This document shows positions 38,564 through 49,111 of a stretch of 64,000 nt of DNA, piece by piece. A program made the position numbers and the translations under genes. The DNA is taken from NCBI RefSeq assembly GCF_000443165.1, contig NZ_ATJV01000125.1, positions 1 to 64,000 on the forward strand, read 5' to 3'. This DNA comes from Thauera terpenica 58Eu (lineage in GTDB: Bacteria; Pseudomonadota; Gammaproteobacteria; Burkholderiales; Rhodocyclaceae). The notes under the pieces were generated by a model that had not been told where the DNA came from, made no database searches, and saw only the letters and a list, made by a program, of their open reading frames with translations. Numbering within the stretch: the stretch's first letter is position 1; the number at the start of each line of letters is the position of its first letter.

Positions 38564-38873
38564 TGAAAGCCGTCAGTTGAGATTTTGAAAGGGCGCCCAC
38601 CTTGGTCGCTTCTACGTTACCACCCTTGAACAGCATCAGCGTCGGAATGCCGCGGATGCCGAACTTGGCGGGAGTGTCCTGATTTTCGTCGATATTGAGC
38701 TTGGCGACCTTGAGTTTGCCGGCATAGTCCTTGGCGACATCGTCCAGGATGGGCGCGATCATCTTGCACGGCCCGCACCATTCAGCCCAGTAGTCGACCA
38801 GCACAGGAGTCTGGCACTGCAGTACTTCGACGTCGAAGTTGCCGTCGGTCACATAGTGAATATGCTCGCTCAT
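38547..38873 (-). CDS. trxA: Thioredoxin 1
   Basis: This 108-residue thioredoxin reduces protein disulfides. The active site is WCGPC in [15 protein letters not shown], and the cis-proline segment is [11 protein letters not shown]. Length is standard. The 3' end overlaps the proposed rho start, an arrangement consistent with the common trxA-rho gene pair. A hairpin (CGAGGCA/TGCCTCG, 38905-38922) lies in its leader. Confidence 0.97.
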   Translation of the reverse strand: MSEHIHYVTDGNFDVEVLQCQTPVLVDYWAEWCGPCKMIAPILDDVAKDYAGKLKVAKLNIDENQDTPAKFGIRGIPTLMLFKGGNVEATKVGALSKSQLTAFIDSNI

Positions 38874-39164
38874 GATTCCTCACATCAGGGGTGGCGGAGA
38901 TTGGCGAGGCAAAGCTGCCTCGTTGGGTGCTACGGGTAGGGAGGGACAAGGCGGACGGGGCCGTGCGCCTTGAAGAGAGGCAGATGACCTTCTCTGAAGA
39001 ATTCCATGGAAACTTATGCCATGACGCAGCGCACGTCAAGAGAATCAGTGCGGCGAAAACGCTGTCCGCGTGCACATCGTGGCAAAAACGCAAACGTCTG
39101 CACTATATTGCTGTCCACATGCACTCGCCCATCGGCGAGGATGAACCCGGCTGGAGAGAAAACA
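38874..39164. promoter_or_regulatory. Divergent trxA/fdxA intergenic region
   Basis: This 291-base gap has no convincing gene. It contains the hairpin at 38905-38922 and a plus-strand -10 like TATATT (39104-39109) about 56 bases before fdxA. No clear -35 accompanies it. GGAGAG precedes the fdxA ATG. Confidence 0.35.
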
Positions 39165-39488
39165 ATGGCCTATGTGGTAACTGAATCCTGTATCCGCTGC
39201 AAGTACACCGACTGTGTTGACGTGTGTCCGGTGGACTGCTTTCGCGAGGGACCGAACTTCCTCGTCATCGATCCGGAAGAGTGTATCGACTGCACCTTGT
39301 GCGTGGCCGAGTGTCCGGTGGAGGCGATTTACGCCGAAGATGATGTGCCAACCGACCAGCAGCACTTCATCGCTCTGAACGCCGAGCTATCCATGCAATG
39401 GAAGCCGATCGTCGAGCGCAAGGAGGCCTTGGCCGATGCCGAGGAGTGGGCAAAGGTGAAGAGCAAGCTGGGCGAATTGTTGCGCTGA
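39165..39488 (+). CDS. fdxA: 7Fe ferredoxin FdxA
   Basis: This 107-residue ferredoxin carries one [3Fe-4S] and one [4Fe-4S] cluster. The ligands are [18 protein letters not shown] and [17 protein letters not shown], in the order of the Azotobacter/Pseudomonas FdxA type with a C-terminal extension of about 45 residues. ATG 39165 has GGAGAG before it; the open frame upstream is not conserved-looking. It is an electron carrier of unassigned partner; the indolepyruvate-type oxidoreductase in this window is one formal candidate. Confidence 0.95.
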   Translation: MAYVVTESCIRCKYTDCVDVCPVDCFREGPNFLVIDPEECIDCTLCVAECPVEAIYAEDDVPTDQQHFIALNAELSMQWKPIVERKEALADAEEWAKVKSKLGELLR

Positions 39489-39620
39489 GCATTCAGGGCT
39501 TGAACGGCGCACCTTCCCGGTCCTTGCCCTATCCACTAAGATGGGGTGGCGCGGGTACGGCAGCGTCGGCGCGATGGGCGACAACGCAAGTGAAAAACAC
39601 GATCAAGGCAGGAGAGCAAC

Positions 39621-40073
39621 ATGCTGGTCAGCGAAATTCTCGCAATCAAGGGTAAGGTGCTGTTCACCATTTCGCCCAACAAGCATGTCGCCGAAGCGGT
39701 TGAAATCATGAACGAGCAGGATGTGGGCTCGCTTGTCGTGTTTTCCCGTGGCGAGATGGTCGGCATGCTCACCTTTCGTGAGGTGCTGCAAGGGGTTCAG
39801 CGCACGGGCTCGGACTGGCAGACGCTGGCCATCGACGATGTGATGATCCGTAACCCGCAGGTGGCGTCGCCCAACATGGAAATGGACGAGTTGCGACGCA
39901 TGATGGTCGAACATCACCAGCGTTACTTGCCGGTCATGGATGGGCGCACCTTGCTCGGTGTGGTCAGTTTTCACGACGTGGCCAAGGCGGTGCTAGAGGA
40001 GCAGAGCTTCGAGAACCGGATGTTGAAGAACTACATCCGCAACTGGCCGGCGCAGGAAGAGGAAGGGCGCTGA
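39621..40073 (+). CDS. CBS-domain pair protein
   Basis: This 150-residue protein consists of two CBS domains (ISPNKHVAEAVEIMNEQDVG and SPNMEMDELRRMMVEHHQRY). Such stand-alone pairs bind adenine nucleotides and often act as energy sensors. No fused effector domain is present, so its target is unknown. GGAGAG precedes the ATG. fadD follows after 96 bases. Confidence 0.88.
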   Translation: MLVSEILAIKGKVLFTISPNKHVAEAVEIMNEQDVGSLVVFSRGEMVGMLTFREVLQGVQRTGSDWQTLAIDDVMIRNPQVASPNMEMDELRRMMVEHHQRYLPVMDGRTLLGVVSFHDVAKAVLEEQSFENRMLKNYIRNWPAQEEEGR

Positions 40074-40169
40074 AGCGGGGCGCTGCATGAGACGGCAAGA
40101 AGTCTTGTGATGAGGGCGCTGGTCAAGTGAGAGTCGGTAGACGTTTTTCCAACCCAGGGAGGAAATGAC

Positions 40170-41849
40170 GTGGACAAGATCTGGCTGCAGAGCTATCCCG
40201 CTGGCGTGCCTGCCGAAATCGACGTGGATGAATTCCGCTCGATCGGTGATCTGTTCGAGCGCGGGGTGCGCCGATTTGCCTCGCGCACCGCTTATGTCTG
40301 CATGGGCAAGAGCATGACCTATGCTGAACTCGACCGTCTGTCGGCGCAGTTCGCGAGCTATCTGCAGGGCGAGTTGAAGCTGCCCGTGGGTACGCGGGTT
40401 GCGCTCATGATGCCGAACCTGCTCCAGTATCCCGTGGCCTTGTTCGGCGCGCTGCGTGCCGGCTACACGGTGGTCAACGTCAATCCGCTCTACACCGCGC
40501 GTGAGCTCGAGCACCAGTTGAGTGATGCCGGTGCCGAGGTGGTGGTCATTGTCGAGAACTTCGCCCATACCCTCGATCAGGTGCGTGCTCGCGTCGCGGT
40601 CAAGCACATCGTGGTGACCAGCCTTGGCGAGATGCTGGGGTTTCCAAAGTCCTTGCTGGTCAATTTCGTTGTGCGCCGGATCAAGAAAATGGTGCCTGAC
40701 TGGCAGCTCGACGGTGCAGTGAGCTTTTCTGATGCCTTGTCGCGCGGTGCGGCCCATCGCCTGCAGGCGGTTGAGGTCGGGCATGAGGACATCGCCTTCA
40801 TACAGTACACCGGCGGTACCACCGGGGTGGCGAAGGGGGCGATCCTGACCCATCGCAACATCATTGCGAATCTGCAGCAGGCCCACGCCTGGATTCGCCC
40901 CTTCCTGCAAGAGGGCGAGGAGGTCGTGATCACCGCGCTCCCGCTTTATCACATCTTTTCGCTGACGGCGAACTGCCTCACCTTTTTCAAGATCGGGGCC
41001 GCCAACGTCCTCATCACCAACCCGCGTGATATCCCGGGTTTCGTGAAGGAGCTGGGCAAGCACAAGTTCACCGCGATCACCGGCGTGAACACCTTGTTCA
41101 ATGCGCTGCTGAACAATCCTGATTTTCACAAGCTCGATTTCTCCCATCTGCATGTCGCGCTGGGTGGTGGCATGGCAGTGCAGAAGGCAGTGGCGGAAAA
41201 ATGGCGCAAGGTCACCGGGGTTGCGCTGGTCGAGGCCTATGGTCTGACCGAAACCTCGCCTGCGGTCACGATCAACCCGCTCGATCTGCCCGAATTCAAT
41301 CATTCCATCGGCTTGCCCGTGCCTTCGACCGAGGTCAGCATCCGTGACGATGCCGACGTCGAACAGGAAATCGGCCAGCGCGGCGAGCTTTGCGTGCGTG
41401 GACCGCAGGTCATGCGCGCTTACTGGCAGCGCCCGGATGACACCGCGCGCGCCTTCACGCCCGATGGTTTCCTGCGCACCGGCGATATCGCCGTGATTGA
41501 CGACAAGGGCTTCGTCTCGATTGTCGATCGCAAGAAGGACATGATTCTGGTGTCGGGTTTCAACGTCTATCCGAACGAGGTCGAGGACGTCGTCGCCAGC
41601 CATCCCGGGGTGATCGAAGTGGCGGCGATCGGCGTGCCGGATGAGCGCAGTGGCGAGGCGGTCAAGGTGTTCGTGGTGCGCAAGGATCCGCAGCTGACCG
41701 AGGCGGCGCTGCTCGCCTATTGTCACGAGAACCTGACCGCTTACAAGGTGCCGCGTCGCATCGAGTTCCGCGATGAGTTGCCAAAGAGCAACGTGGGCAA
41801 GATCTTGCGCCGTCAGCTGCGTGACGAGGCGACAGCGCAGGAGGCGTAG
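40170..41849 (+). CDS. fadD: Long-chain fatty-acid CoA ligase
   Basis: This 559-residue enzyme activates fatty acids to acyl-CoA with ATP. The AMP-binding motif is [14 protein letters not shown], and the C-terminal [36 protein letters not shown] and the lysine of [10 protein letters not shown] are all present. The start is GTG with GGGAGGAAATGAC before it, a strong site. Chain length cannot be decided from sequence, but the overall match favours FadD. Confidence 0.92.
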   Translation: MDKIWLQSYPAGVPAEIDVDEFRSIGDLFERGVRRFASRTAYVCMGKSMTYAELDRLSAQFASYLQGELKLPVGTRVALMMPNLLQYPVALFGALRAGYTVVNVNPLYTARELEHQLSDAGAEVVVIVENFAHTLDQVRARVAVKHIVVTSLGEMLGFPKSLLVNFVVRRIKKMVPDWQLDGAVSFSDALSRGAAHRLQAVEVGHEDIAFIQYTGGTTGVAKGAILTHRNIIANLQQAHAWIRPFLQEGEEVVITALPLYHIFSLTANCLTFFKIGAANVLITNPRDIPGFVKELGKHKFTAITGVNTLFNALLNNPDFHKLDFSHLHVALGGGMAVQKAVAEKWRKVTGVALVEAYGLTETSPAVTINPLDLPEFNHSIGLPVPSTEVSIRDDADVEQEIGQRGELCVRGPQVMRAYWQRPDDTARAFTPDGFLRTGDIAVIDDKGFVSIVDRKKDMILVSGFNVYPNEVEDVVASHPGVIEVAAIGVPDERSGEAVKVFVVRKDPQLTEAALLAYCHENLTAYKVPRRIEFRDELPKSNVGKILRRQLRDEATAQEA

Positions 41850-41880
41850 CGGTCCGGGTGCAAAAAAGCTGCACGCGCGC

Positions 41881-41909
41881 TTGCGTCGATCGAGTTTTTA
41901 TTGTCAAAT
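41881..41909 (+). promoter_or_regulatory. Candidate ilv promoter
   Basis: TTGCGT and TCAAAT are 17 bases apart in an AT-rich patch. The predicted start near 41916 would include the leader-peptide ORF and attenuator that follow. Confidence 0.4.
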
Positions 41910-41936
41910 CCAATTCGTAATTCATTTCGAGCAATC

Positions 41937-42008
41937 ATGAACTCTGTCGCCCGTTTCCTTCTTGCTGTAATCGTACGCGTAGTAGGCGTAGGCATGCGCG
42001 CGTCGTAA
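41937..42008 (+). CDS. ilvL: ilv leader peptide
   Basis: This 23-codon ORF is rich in the regulated amino acids: after MNSVAR it reads FLLAVIVRVVGVG, with six valine, two leucine and one isoleucine codons in all. Five of the six valine codons are GTA. It lies upstream of a strong terminator and the ilvBN genes, as expected for transcription attenuation: ribosome stalling at valine codons would favour readthrough. A weak GAG ribosome site precedes the ATG. Confidence 0.8.
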   Translation: MNSVARFLLAVIVRVVGVGMRAS

Positions 42009-42038
42009 CGGGACAGAACACTCGAACTGCAGGATTCC

Positions 42039-42074
42039 AAACCCCCGTCGGCGCGCAAGCCCGGCGGGGGTTTT
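42039..42074 (+). terminator. ilvBN attenuator terminator
   Basis: A 13-bp stem including one wobble pair (42039-42051 with 42061-42073, arms AAACCCCCGTCGG and CCGGCGGGGGTTT) is followed by T. It lies 30 bases after the leader-peptide stop and 55 before ilvB. Together they form a typical attenuator. Confidence 0.85.
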
Positions 42075-42128
42075 GCATTCTGGAACCGCGCCGGTGATGC
42101 CGCTGAAGTCAAAACCAAGGAGAGCATC

Positions 42129-43796
42129 ATGACTCAACTCACCGGCGCACAATTGCTTGTGCGTCTCCTCGAACGCCAGGGTGTGCGTACCATTGCCGGT
42201 ATTCCCGGTGGCGCCATCCTGCCTTTTTACGACGCCCTCTCGGGCAGCGAGCTGATTCGCCACGTGCTGGCGCGCCACGAGCAGGGCGCGGGCTTCATGG
42301 CCCAGGGCATGGCGCGCGTGTCCGGCGTGCCGCAGGTGTGCATCGCATCCAGCGGCCCGGGCGCGACCAACCTCGTCACCGCGATCGCCGACGCCTCACT
42401 GGACTCGATTCCGATGGTCATCATCACTGGCCAGGTGCCGCTGTCGATGATCGGCACCGATGCCTTCCAGGAGGTGGACATCTACGGCATCACGGTGCCG
42501 ATCACCAAGCACAACTTCCTTGTGCGCTCCGCGCAGGAGCTGCTCACCGTGGTGCCCGAGGCCTTCCGCATCGCCATGTCGGGTCGCCCCGGTCCGGTGC
42601 TGATCGATGTGCCCAAGGATGTTCAGAACCAGCTTGTCGACTTCGACGAGCTGCCGTCGCCAGCCGTGCCCGATGCCGGGCCGAAGCTGGACATGGATGC
42701 CATCGAGGCTGCGGCACAGATGATCAACGCTGCCCAGCGCCCGGTGCTCTACCTTGGCGGTGGTGTGGTGCATTCCGGCGCCGCTGCATTGGCCGTGCAT
42801 CTGGCCGAGCAGAGCAGCTTGCCGACCACAATGACGCTGATGGCGCTGGGCACGATGCCGATGGACCACCCCCTGTCGGTCGGCATGCTCGGCATGCACG
42901 GTGCGCGCTACACCAATCTCGTGCTCGAAGAGGCCGACCTCCTGATCTGCGTGGGCGCACGCTTCGATGACCGTGCGATCGGGCGTACTGCGCAGTTCTG
43001 CCCCAATGCAAAAATCATCCACATCGACATCGACCGCTCCGAGCTGCACAAGATCAAGAACGCTCACGTCGCCGTCAATGCCGATGTGTCCACCGCGCTC
43101 GAGGCCTTGTTGCCGCGCGTCAAGGTGACCCTGCGCACTGACTGGCTGGCGCAGGTCGCCGAGCTCAAGCAGCGTTGTCCGATGCTGTTTCCCGATGTGG
43201 ACAATCCGCGCAGCCACTACGGTCTGATCAAGGCAGTGGCCGATGCGCTTGACGATGAGGCGGTGATCGCCACCGACGTCGGCCAGCATCAGATGTGGGT
43301 TGCGCAGGCCTACCCCTTCCGTCGTTCGCGCCAGTGGCTGACCTCGGGTGGTCTGGGGACGATGGGTTTCGGCTTTCCGACCGCCATCGGTGCCGCGCTC
43401 GCCGAACCGGAGCGCACGGTGGTGTGTTTCACCGGCGACGGTAGCTTCAAGATGAACATCCAGGAGCTCGCCACGCTGGCCGAAGAAGGCCTCAACGTGA
43501 AGATCGTGTTGATGAACAACAACGCGCTCGGACTGGTGTACCAGCAGCAGAGTCTGTTCTATGGCAAGCGGCGGTTTGCCTCGAAGTACCGTACCGAACC
43601 TGATTTCGTCAAGATCGCCGAGGGCTTCGGTGTGCCGGCACTTGACCTCGACAAGGCCGAGGATCTGTGTGCAGCCCTGACTGAGGCGCTCAATACGCCT
43701 GGACCCTGCCTGATCCACGCGACCATCGATCGCGAACAATTCGTCTATCCCATGGTGCCGCCGGGCGGCGCCAACACTGAAATGATCGGAGGCTGA
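42129..43796 (+). CDS. ilvB: Acetolactate synthase large subunit
   Basis: This 555-residue TPP enzyme makes acetolactate (valine/leucine) or acetohydroxybutyrate (isoleucine). [14 protein letters not shown] and [12 protein letters not shown] with the catalytic Glu are present. The TPP motif [15 protein letters not shown] ends in [13 protein letters not shown]. Two candidate genes encode its regulation: the leader peptide upstream and ilvN downstream (overlapping by one base). No ilvC follows, unlike many betaproteobacterial ilvBNC operons. Confidence 0.94.
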   Translation: MTQLTGAQLLVRLLERQGVRTIAGIPGGAILPFYDALSGSELIRHVLARHEQGAGFMAQGMARVSGVPQVCIASSGPGATNLVTAIADASLDSIPMVIITGQVPLSMIGTDAFQEVDIYGITVPITKHNFLVRSAQELLTVVPEAFRIAMSGRPGPVLIDVPKDVQNQLVDFDELPSPAVPDAGPKLDMDAIEAAAQMINAAQRPVLYLGGGVVHSGAAALAVHLAEQSSLPTTMTLMALGTMPMDHPLSVGMLGMHGARYTNLVLEEADLLICVGARFDDRAIGRTAQFCPNAKIIHIDIDRSELHKIKNAHVAVNADVSTALEALLPRVKVTLRTDWLAQVAELKQRCPMLFPDVDNPRSHYGLIKAVADALDDEAVIATDVGQHQMWVAQAYPFRRSRQWLTSGGLGTMGFGFPTAIGAALAEPERTVVCFTGDGSFKMNIQELATLAEEGLNVKIVLMNNNALGLVYQQQSLFYGKRRFASKYRTEPDFVKIAEGFGVPALDLDKAEDLCAALTEALNTPGPCLIHATIDREQFVYPMVPPGGANTEMIGG

Positions 43797-44113
43797 TGAT
43801 GATGGAACAAGTTGCCGACCCCTTGCCGCAAATCGCTTGCACCAAGGTCATTCTCGAGCTGAGTGTGAATAACCACCCCGGCGTGATGAGTCACATCTGC
43901 AACCTCTTTGCGCGTCGCGCCTTCAACGTCGAAGGCATTCTGTGCATGCCGGTAGCTGACGGCACGCGCTCGCGCATCTGGCTGCTGGTGTGCGAGGATT
44001 CCCGCCTGGAGCAGATGATTCGCCAGCTCGAGAAGCTCGAGGATGTGCTCGGCGTGCGCCGACATGGCGCCGAGCACGAGGTGTTTGAGCGCCTGGAGGA
44101 CTTCTTCCGCTGA
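43796..44113 (+). CDS. ilvN: Acetolactate synthase small subunit (short, IlvN-like)
   Basis: This 105-residue regulatory subunit has one ACT domain ([20 protein letters not shown] and [12 protein letters not shown]). It is short like E. coli IlvN rather than the 160-residue IlvH type, so it probably mediates feedback by valine on IlvB. Three ATG codons in a row start at 43796; the first overlaps the ilvB stop (TGATG), indicating coupled translation. Confidence 0.92.
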   Translation: MMMEQVADPLPQIACTKVILELSVNNHPGVMSHICNLFARRAFNVEGILCMPVADGTRSRIWLLVCEDSRLEQMIRQLEKLEDVLGVRRHGAEHEVFERLEDFFR

Positions 44114-44160
44114 GCGCCGTGGCGCCCGCTGCGCTGCGGTCGAAGGGGATGGGGCGTGCA

Positions 44161-44169
44161 TGCTAGACT
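44161..44169 (+). promoter_or_regulatory. Extended -10 element before aroC
   Basis: TGC TAGACT forms an extended -10 in GC-rich DNA. The leader to the aroC ATG would be about 67 bases. No good -35 is visible. Confidence 0.45.
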
Positions 44170-44242
44170 CGCGCCCCATCCCTTTTTCGTTCACGCGCGG
44201 CCGCTGAGTTCGCACGTTCATCATTGATCAGGCAGGCAAGCC

Positions 44243-45373
44243 ATGTCCGGTAACACTCTCGGCACCCTCTTCACCGTCACGTCCTTCGGCGAGTCGCATG
44301 GTCCTGCCATCGGCTGCGTGGTCGATGGTTGTCCGCCGGGGCTGGCGCTGACGGCAGCCGACATCCAGATCGAGCTCGACCGTCGCAAGCCCGGAACCTC
44401 GCGCCATGTGACGCAGCGGCGCGAACCGGACGAGGTCGAGATCCTCTCCGGCGTGTTCGAGGGTTTCACCACCGGTACGCCGATCGGTCTGCTGATCCGC
44501 AATCAGGATCAGCGCAGCAAGGACTACGGCAACATCGCCGAGACCTTCCGTCCGGGGCATGCCGACTATTCCTACTGGCAGAAGTACGGCATCCGCGACC
44601 CGCGCGGCGGCGGGCGCTCGTCGGCGCGCGAAACGGCGGTGCGGGTTGCGGCGGGCGCGATTGCAAAAAAATGGCTGCGGGAGCGCTACGGTGTGCTGAT
44701 CCGCGCCTGCATGAGCGCGCTGGGGCCGATCGACATTCCCTTCGTGTGCTGGGACGAGGTCGATCGCAATCCCTTTTTTGCCCCCAACGCCGACATCGTG
44801 CCGCAACTCGAGACCTACATGGACGAACTGCGCAAGTCGGGTGACTCCATCGGTGCGCGCATCGACGTGGTCGCAAGCGGCGTGCCGGTCGGCTGGGGTG
44901 AGCCGGTGTACGGCCGCATCGACGCAGATATCGCCTACGCGATGATGGGTATCAACGCCGTGAAGGGGGTCGAGATCGGCGCGGGCTTTGCCTCGGTCGC
45001 GCAGCGCGGCACCGAGCATGGCGACGAGATCACGCCCCAGGGCTTCTTGTCCAACAACGCCGGTGGCGTGCTGGGCGGCATCTCCACCGGGCAGGACATC
45101 ATCGCCAGCATCGCCATCAAGCCCACCTCCAGTCTGCGTCTGGACCGGCGCTCGATCGATCGCCAGGGCGCGCCAGTGATCGTCAATACCCATGGTCGCC
45201 ATGATCCCTGCGTCGGCATCCGCGCGGCGCCGATTGCCGAGTCCATGCTGGCGCTGGTGCTCATCGATCATGCTCTGCGCCATCGCGCGCAGTGCGCCGA
45301 CGTCCTCACCACAACGCCGCGCATTGCAGCGCTGGCGCCGGACGGGCAGCAGCGCTTGCCCTCGCCGCGCTGA
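44243..45373 (+). CDS. aroC: Chorismate synthase
   Basis: AroC makes chorismate, the precursor of aromatic amino acids, using reduced FMN. The 376-residue protein has the signatures [37 protein letters not shown] and [17 protein letters not shown]. Length and start ([16 protein letters not shown]) are typical. An MFS gene follows after about 110 bases. Confidence 0.97.
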   Translation: MSGNTLGTLFTVTSFGESHGPAIGCVVDGCPPGLALTAADIQIELDRRKPGTSRHVTQRREPDEVEILSGVFEGFTTGTPIGLLIRNQDQRSKDYGNIAETFRPGHADYSYWQKYGIRDPRGGGRSSARETAVRVAAGAIAKKWLRERYGVLIRACMSALGPIDIPFVCWDEVDRNPFFAPNADIVPQLETYMDELRKSGDSIGARIDVVASGVPVGWGEPVYGRIDADIAYAMMGINAVKGVEIGAGFASVAQRGTEHGDEITPQGFLSNNAGGVLGGISTGQDIIASIAIKPTSSLRLDRRSIDRQGAPVIVNTHGRHDPCVGIRAAPIAESMLALVLIDHALRHRAQCADVLTTTPRIAALAPDGQQRLPSPR

Positions 45374-45483
45374 GCGCGGCACGCCGCTTGGTGGGCAGGG
45401 CTGCGCGCGCCTGGTGCGTGAGGGCGTGGCGCTCGGCAGGCGCTGGCATCGTGCCCACGCCGGGCAAGGATTGAGCGTCCGCG

Positions 45484-46641
45484 ATGCTCCCCTATTGGCG
45501 CCTGTCGACCTATTACTTCTTCTATTTCGCCTTCGTCGGGGCGTTTTCACCCTATTTCACGCTCTATCTGCAGGCCATGTCGCTGACCGCGACCGAGATC
45601 GCACTGCTCATGTCGCTGATGCAGTTGATGCGCATCCTGGCACCCAACCTATGGGGTTGGCTGGTGGAGCGCTTTGGCGGGCGGGTGACGATCCTGCGTC
45701 TGTCGGCGCTGATGAGTCTGGTCGGATTTGCTGGCTTCTTTCTCAGCACGCAGTTCGGCGGCCTGTTGGCGGCGATGGCCGTGATGGCTTTTTTCTGGAG
45801 TGCGGCGCTGCCCTTGATCGAAGGTCTGACCTTCTCGCATCTGGGCGCGGACACGCATCGCTATGGCAGCATCCGGGTGTGGGGCTCCTGCGGTTTCATC
45901 GTGGCTGTGCTCGGACTCGGTCAGGCGCTGGACAGCGTCCCGATCGAGGCAGTGTTGTGGGTCACCGCGAGCATCCTGGCCGGCATCCTCGCCTGTTCCT
46001 TCACCCTTCCCGAATCGGCTCCACCCGCGCTTGAGCGCAAGCCGTCAAGCATGCTCGAGACCTTGCGCCGGCGCGAGGTGAGAGCCTTGCTTGCAGCCTG
46101 TTTCCTGATGTCGGCGGCACATGGTGCGCTGTATGTCTTCTATTCCATCTATCTGGTCGACAAGGCCTACGACAAGGCGCTGGTGGGCTGGATGTGGACG
46201 CTGGGCGTCGCCGCGGAGATCCTGGTCTTCATGCTGATGCCGCGCCTCACGCGACGCTTCAGCCTGCGCGCGATCCTTGTCTTCTCCTTTGCCTGCGCGG
46301 TGCTGCGTTTCGTGTTGATCGGCTGGGGCGCCGACAGTCTGGCGGTATTGTTGTTTGCCCAGTTGCTGCATGGGGCGACCTTTGGTGCCTATCATGCGGC
46401 CGCGATCGCGGTCGTGAACCTTTGGTTTCCCGGGCGACTCCAATCGAAAGGGCAGGCGCTGTATGGCAGCTTGTCCTTCGGCGCGGGAGGCATGCTGGGC
46501 GGTCTGCTGAGTGGCTACACCTGGGACAGCCTGGGCCCGGAATGGACTTTCACCCTGGGCTCGGGTTTTGCGCTGGCGGGACTGGTCTGCCTGGTGCGCG
46601 GCTGGCCGGCGTCTGCGCCCGCCGAAACGGTGAATTCTTGA
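45484..46641 (+). CDS. MFS transporter (HcaT/nucleoside permease-like)
   Basis: This 385-residue protein has about twelve membrane segments. The start LSTYYFFYFAFVGAFSPYF and the segment GSIRVWGSCGFIVAVLGLG resemble the MFS_1-like group that includes the 3-phenylpropionate transporter HcaT. The substrate is not evident. It could import aromatic acids given the meta-cleavage genes in the window, but those are far away. The M48 gene follows after ten bases. Confidence 0.82.
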   Translation: MLPYWRLSTYYFFYFAFVGAFSPYFTLYLQAMSLTATEIALLMSLMQLMRILAPNLWGWLVERFGGRVTILRLSALMSLVGFAGFFLSTQFGGLLAAMAVMAFFWSAALPLIEGLTFSHLGADTHRYGSIRVWGSCGFIVAVLGLGQALDSVPIEAVLWVTASILAGILACSFTLPESAPPALERKPSSMLETLRRREVRALLAACFLMSAAHGALYVFYSIYLVDKAYDKALVGWMWTLGVAAEILVFMLMPRLTRRFSLRAILVFSFACAVLRFVLIGWGADSLAVLLFAQLLHGATFGAYHAAAIAVVNLWFPGRLQSKGQALYGSLSFGAGGMLGGLLSGYTWDSLGPEWTFTLGSGFALAGLVCLVRGWPASAPAETVNS

Positions 46642-46651
46642 GGAGCAAGCA

Positions 46652-47467
46652 ATGAGTTTGATGTTCAGGCGCGTGTTGCCCGTGCTGCTGGTCGCGCTCA
46701 CCAGCGTTGCCTGTCAGACCGTGCAGACAACCCACGGGGGGGCGGTTGGCGTTCAGCGCTCGCAACTCATGATGGTGTCGGCGCAAGAGGTGGAGCAGGC
46801 ATCGCGCCAGCAGTACGACGAGATGATGGCCGAGGCGCGCAAGAACAAGATCCTCAATCGCGATGCCGCCAGCGTGCAGCGTGTGCGTCGCATTGTGGCG
46901 CGGCTCGCGCAGCAATCCGGGGTGTTCCGTGCCGATGCGCCCGCCTGGCAGTGGGAGGTCAATGTTCTGAGCTCGAAGGAGCTCAACGCCTGGTGCATGG
47001 CGGGTGGGAAGATGGCGATCTATACCGGGCTGCTGGACGGGCTCAAGCTCAGCGACGACGAAATCGCCGCGGTGATGGGGCACGAGATTGCGCACGCCCT
47101 GCGTGAACATGCGCGCGAACGGGTGTCCAAATCGATGGCAACCGGGCTGGGCATTTCGGTCGCGGGAGCCTTGCTGGGCGTCGGCCAGGCCGGACAGGAC
47201 TTGATGGGTACGGTGGCAAAGGTGAGCTTCGAGTTGCCGAACTCGCGCGAGCACGAGACCGAAGCCGATCGCATCGGGGTGGAGCTGGCCGCGCGCGCAG
47301 GCTACGACCCGCGTGCTGCGCTGAGCCTGTGGACGAAGATGGCTTCGCAGTCGGCAGGTGCGCCGCCGCAGTGGCTGTCCACCCACCCCTCGCACACCAG
47401 CCGTCAGCGCGACCTCGCCGCCTACGCGGAGCGTGTGATGCCCTTGTACCAGGCCGCACGACGCTGA
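46652..47467 (+). CDS. M48-family metallopeptidase lipoprotein
   Basis: This 271-residue protein has a lipoprotein signal ending in SVACQTVQ, so it is likely anchored to the outer or inner membrane by the cysteine. The zinc peptidase motif is GHEIAHALREH with a third ligand in HETEADRIGVE. Such BepA/LoiP-like proteases control outer-membrane protein quality. It may be co-transcribed with the MFS gene. Confidence 0.9.
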   Translation: MSLMFRRVLPVLLVALTSVACQTVQTTHGGAVGVQRSQLMMVSAQEVEQASRQQYDEMMAEARKNKILNRDAASVQRVRRIVARLAQQSGVFRADAPAWQWEVNVLSSKELNAWCMAGGKMAIYTGLLDGLKLSDDEIAAVMGHEIAHALREHARERVSKSMATGLGISVAGALLGVGQAGQDLMGTVAKVSFELPNSREHETEADRIGVELAARAGYDPRAALSLWTKMASQSAGAPPQWLSTHPSHTSRQRDLAAYAERVMPLYQAARR

Positions 47468-47492
47468 GCGTGCGCTGCGGCAACTGGCCAGT

Positions 47493-47510
47493 TTTCACGG
47501 CTTTGTGAAA
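47493..47510 (+). promoter_or_regulatory. Inverted repeat in the leuC upstream region
   Basis: TTTCAC-N6-GTGAAA lies 35 bases before the leuC ATG, next to an AT-rich stretch (AAATAATCGATTTC) that may hold the -10. It might be an operator for the leu operon. Confidence 0.3.
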
Positions 47511-47544
47511 TAATCGATTTCTTTTTTTGCGCGGAATACACGGG

Positions 47545-48954
47545 ATGGCAGCTCGAACCCTGTACGAAAAGCTTTGGTCCAGTCACGTCGTCCATGAAGA
47601 GGCCGACGGTACGGCACTGATCTACATCGATCGTCACCTTGTGCACGAGGTCACCAGCCCGCAGGCCTTTGAGGGCCTGAAGCTCGCTGGGCGCAAGCCG
47701 TGGCGAGTCAGCTCCATCGTCGCCACCGCCGATCACAACACCCCGACCGATCACTGGGAGCGCGGCATCGAGGATCCGGTCTCGCGCCAGCAGGTCGAGA
47801 CCCTGGATGCCAACATGCGTGAGATCGGCTCGCTCGCTTACTTCCCGTTCCGGGACGCGCGCCAGGGCATCGTCCATGTCATCGGCCCGGAGAACGGCGC
47901 CACGCTACCCGGCATGACCGTCGTCTGCGGCGACTCCCACACCTCGACGCATGGCGCCTTTGCCTGTCTTGCGCACGGCATCGGCACGTCCGAGGTCGAG
48001 CACGTGATGGCGACCCAGTGTCTGTTGCAGAAGAAGTCGAAGACCTTGCTGGTCAGGGTCGATGGTCAGCCGGGCAGGGGCGTGAGCGCGAAGGACATTG
48101 TGCTGGCCATCATCGGCAAGATCGGCACGGCCGGCGGTACCGGTTATGCGATCGAGTTCGGCGGCAGCGCCATCCGCTCGCTGTCGATGGAAGGCCGCAT
48201 GACGGTATGCAACATGGCGATCGAGGCCGGCGCACGTGCGGGCATGATCGGTGTGGATCAGACGACGATCGATTATCTGAAGGGGCGGGCATTTTCACCC
48301 AAGGGCGAGCTCTGGGAGCAGGCGGTGGCCTACTGGCGCACGCTCAAGAGCGACGATGACGCGCAGTTCGACAAGGTTGTCGAGCTCGACGCGGCCGACA
48401 TCCAGCCCCAGGTCACCTGGGGGACCTCGCCGGAGATGGTCACCACCGTCGATGGACGGGTGCCCGATCCGGCCACGGTTGCCGATCCGGTGCGTCGTGA
48501 AGGCATGGAGCGCGCGCTGAAGTACATGGGCCTGGCGCCCAACACGCTGATCACCGAGATTGCAGTCGATCAGGTCTTCATCGGTTCGTGCACCAACTCG
48601 CGCATCGAGGATCTGCGCGAGGCGGCGGCGGTGGCCAAGGGGCGCAAGAAGGCGGCCAACGTGAAGCGTGTGCTGGTGGTGCCGGGCTCGGGTCTGGTCA
48701 AGCGCCAGGCTGAGGAAGAGGGCCTGCACGAGATCTTCATGGCGGCCGACTTCGAGTGGCGTGAGCCGGGCTGTTCGATGTGTCTGGCGATGAATGCCGA
48801 CCGTCTGGAGCCGGGCGAGCGCTGCGCCTCGACCTCGAACCGCAACTTCGAAGGCCGTCAGGGCGCGGGTGGTCGCACCCATCTTGTCAGCCCCGCGATG
48901 GCCGCGGCTGCCGCCGTGATGGGTCACTTCACCGACGTGCGCCAGCTCAGCTGA
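47545..48954 (+). CDS. leuC: 3-isopropylmalate dehydratase large subunit
   Basis: LeuC with LeuD isomerises 2- to 3-isopropylmalate in leucine synthesis. The 469-residue aconitase-type protein has its [4Fe-4S] ligands in [10 protein letters not shown] and GCSMCLAMN, and [20 protein letters not shown]. The ATG at 47545 (MAARTLYEK) is chosen over a TTG at 47527. A small lipoprotein gene separates it from leuD. Confidence 0.96.
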   Translation: MAARTLYEKLWSSHVVHEEADGTALIYIDRHLVHEVTSPQAFEGLKLAGRKPWRVSSIVATADHNTPTDHWERGIEDPVSRQQVETLDANMREIGSLAYFPFRDARQGIVHVIGPENGATLPGMTVVCGDSHTSTHGAFACLAHGIGTSEVEHVMATQCLLQKKSKTLLVRVDGQPGRGVSAKDIVLAIIGKIGTAGGTGYAIEFGGSAIRSLSMEGRMTVCNMAIEAGARAGMIGVDQTTIDYLKGRAFSPKGELWEQAVAYWRTLKSDDDAQFDKVVELDAADIQPQVTWGTSPEMVTTVDGRVPDPATVADPVRREGMERALKYMGLAPNTLITEIAVDQVFIGSCTNSRIEDLREAAAVAKGRKKAANVKRVLVVPGSGLVKRQAEEEGLHEIFMAADFEWREPGCSMCLAMNADRLEPGERCASTSNRNFEGRQGAGGRTHLVSPAMAAAAAVMGHFTDVRQLS

Positions 48955-48982
48955 GCGCCGGCGGCAGATTCCGGAGCACGCA

Positions 48983-49111
48983 ATGAAAAAACTTGCACTG
49001 ATTGCCGCCGCGCTGATCGCAGGCTTCGTCTCCATTGCCTGCAACACCGTGCACGGTGTGGGGCGCGACATTGAAGCGGGTGGCGAGGCCATCCAGAGGG
49101 CAGTGAAATGA
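48983..49111 (+). CDS. Entericidin-like small lipoprotein
   Basis: This 42-residue ORF was found by eye. It encodes a signal with lipobox ([11 protein letters not shown]) followed by a short tail [18 protein letters not shown] typical of the entericidin A/B family. GGAG precedes the ATG at 48983. Its stop overlaps the leuD start (ATGATG). Entericidins are small membrane lipoproteins with toxic or antidote roles in E. coli; here its place between leuC and leuD suggests simple co-expression. Confidence 0.8.
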   Translation: MKKLALIAAALIAGFVSIACNTVHGVGRDIEAGGEAIQRAVK

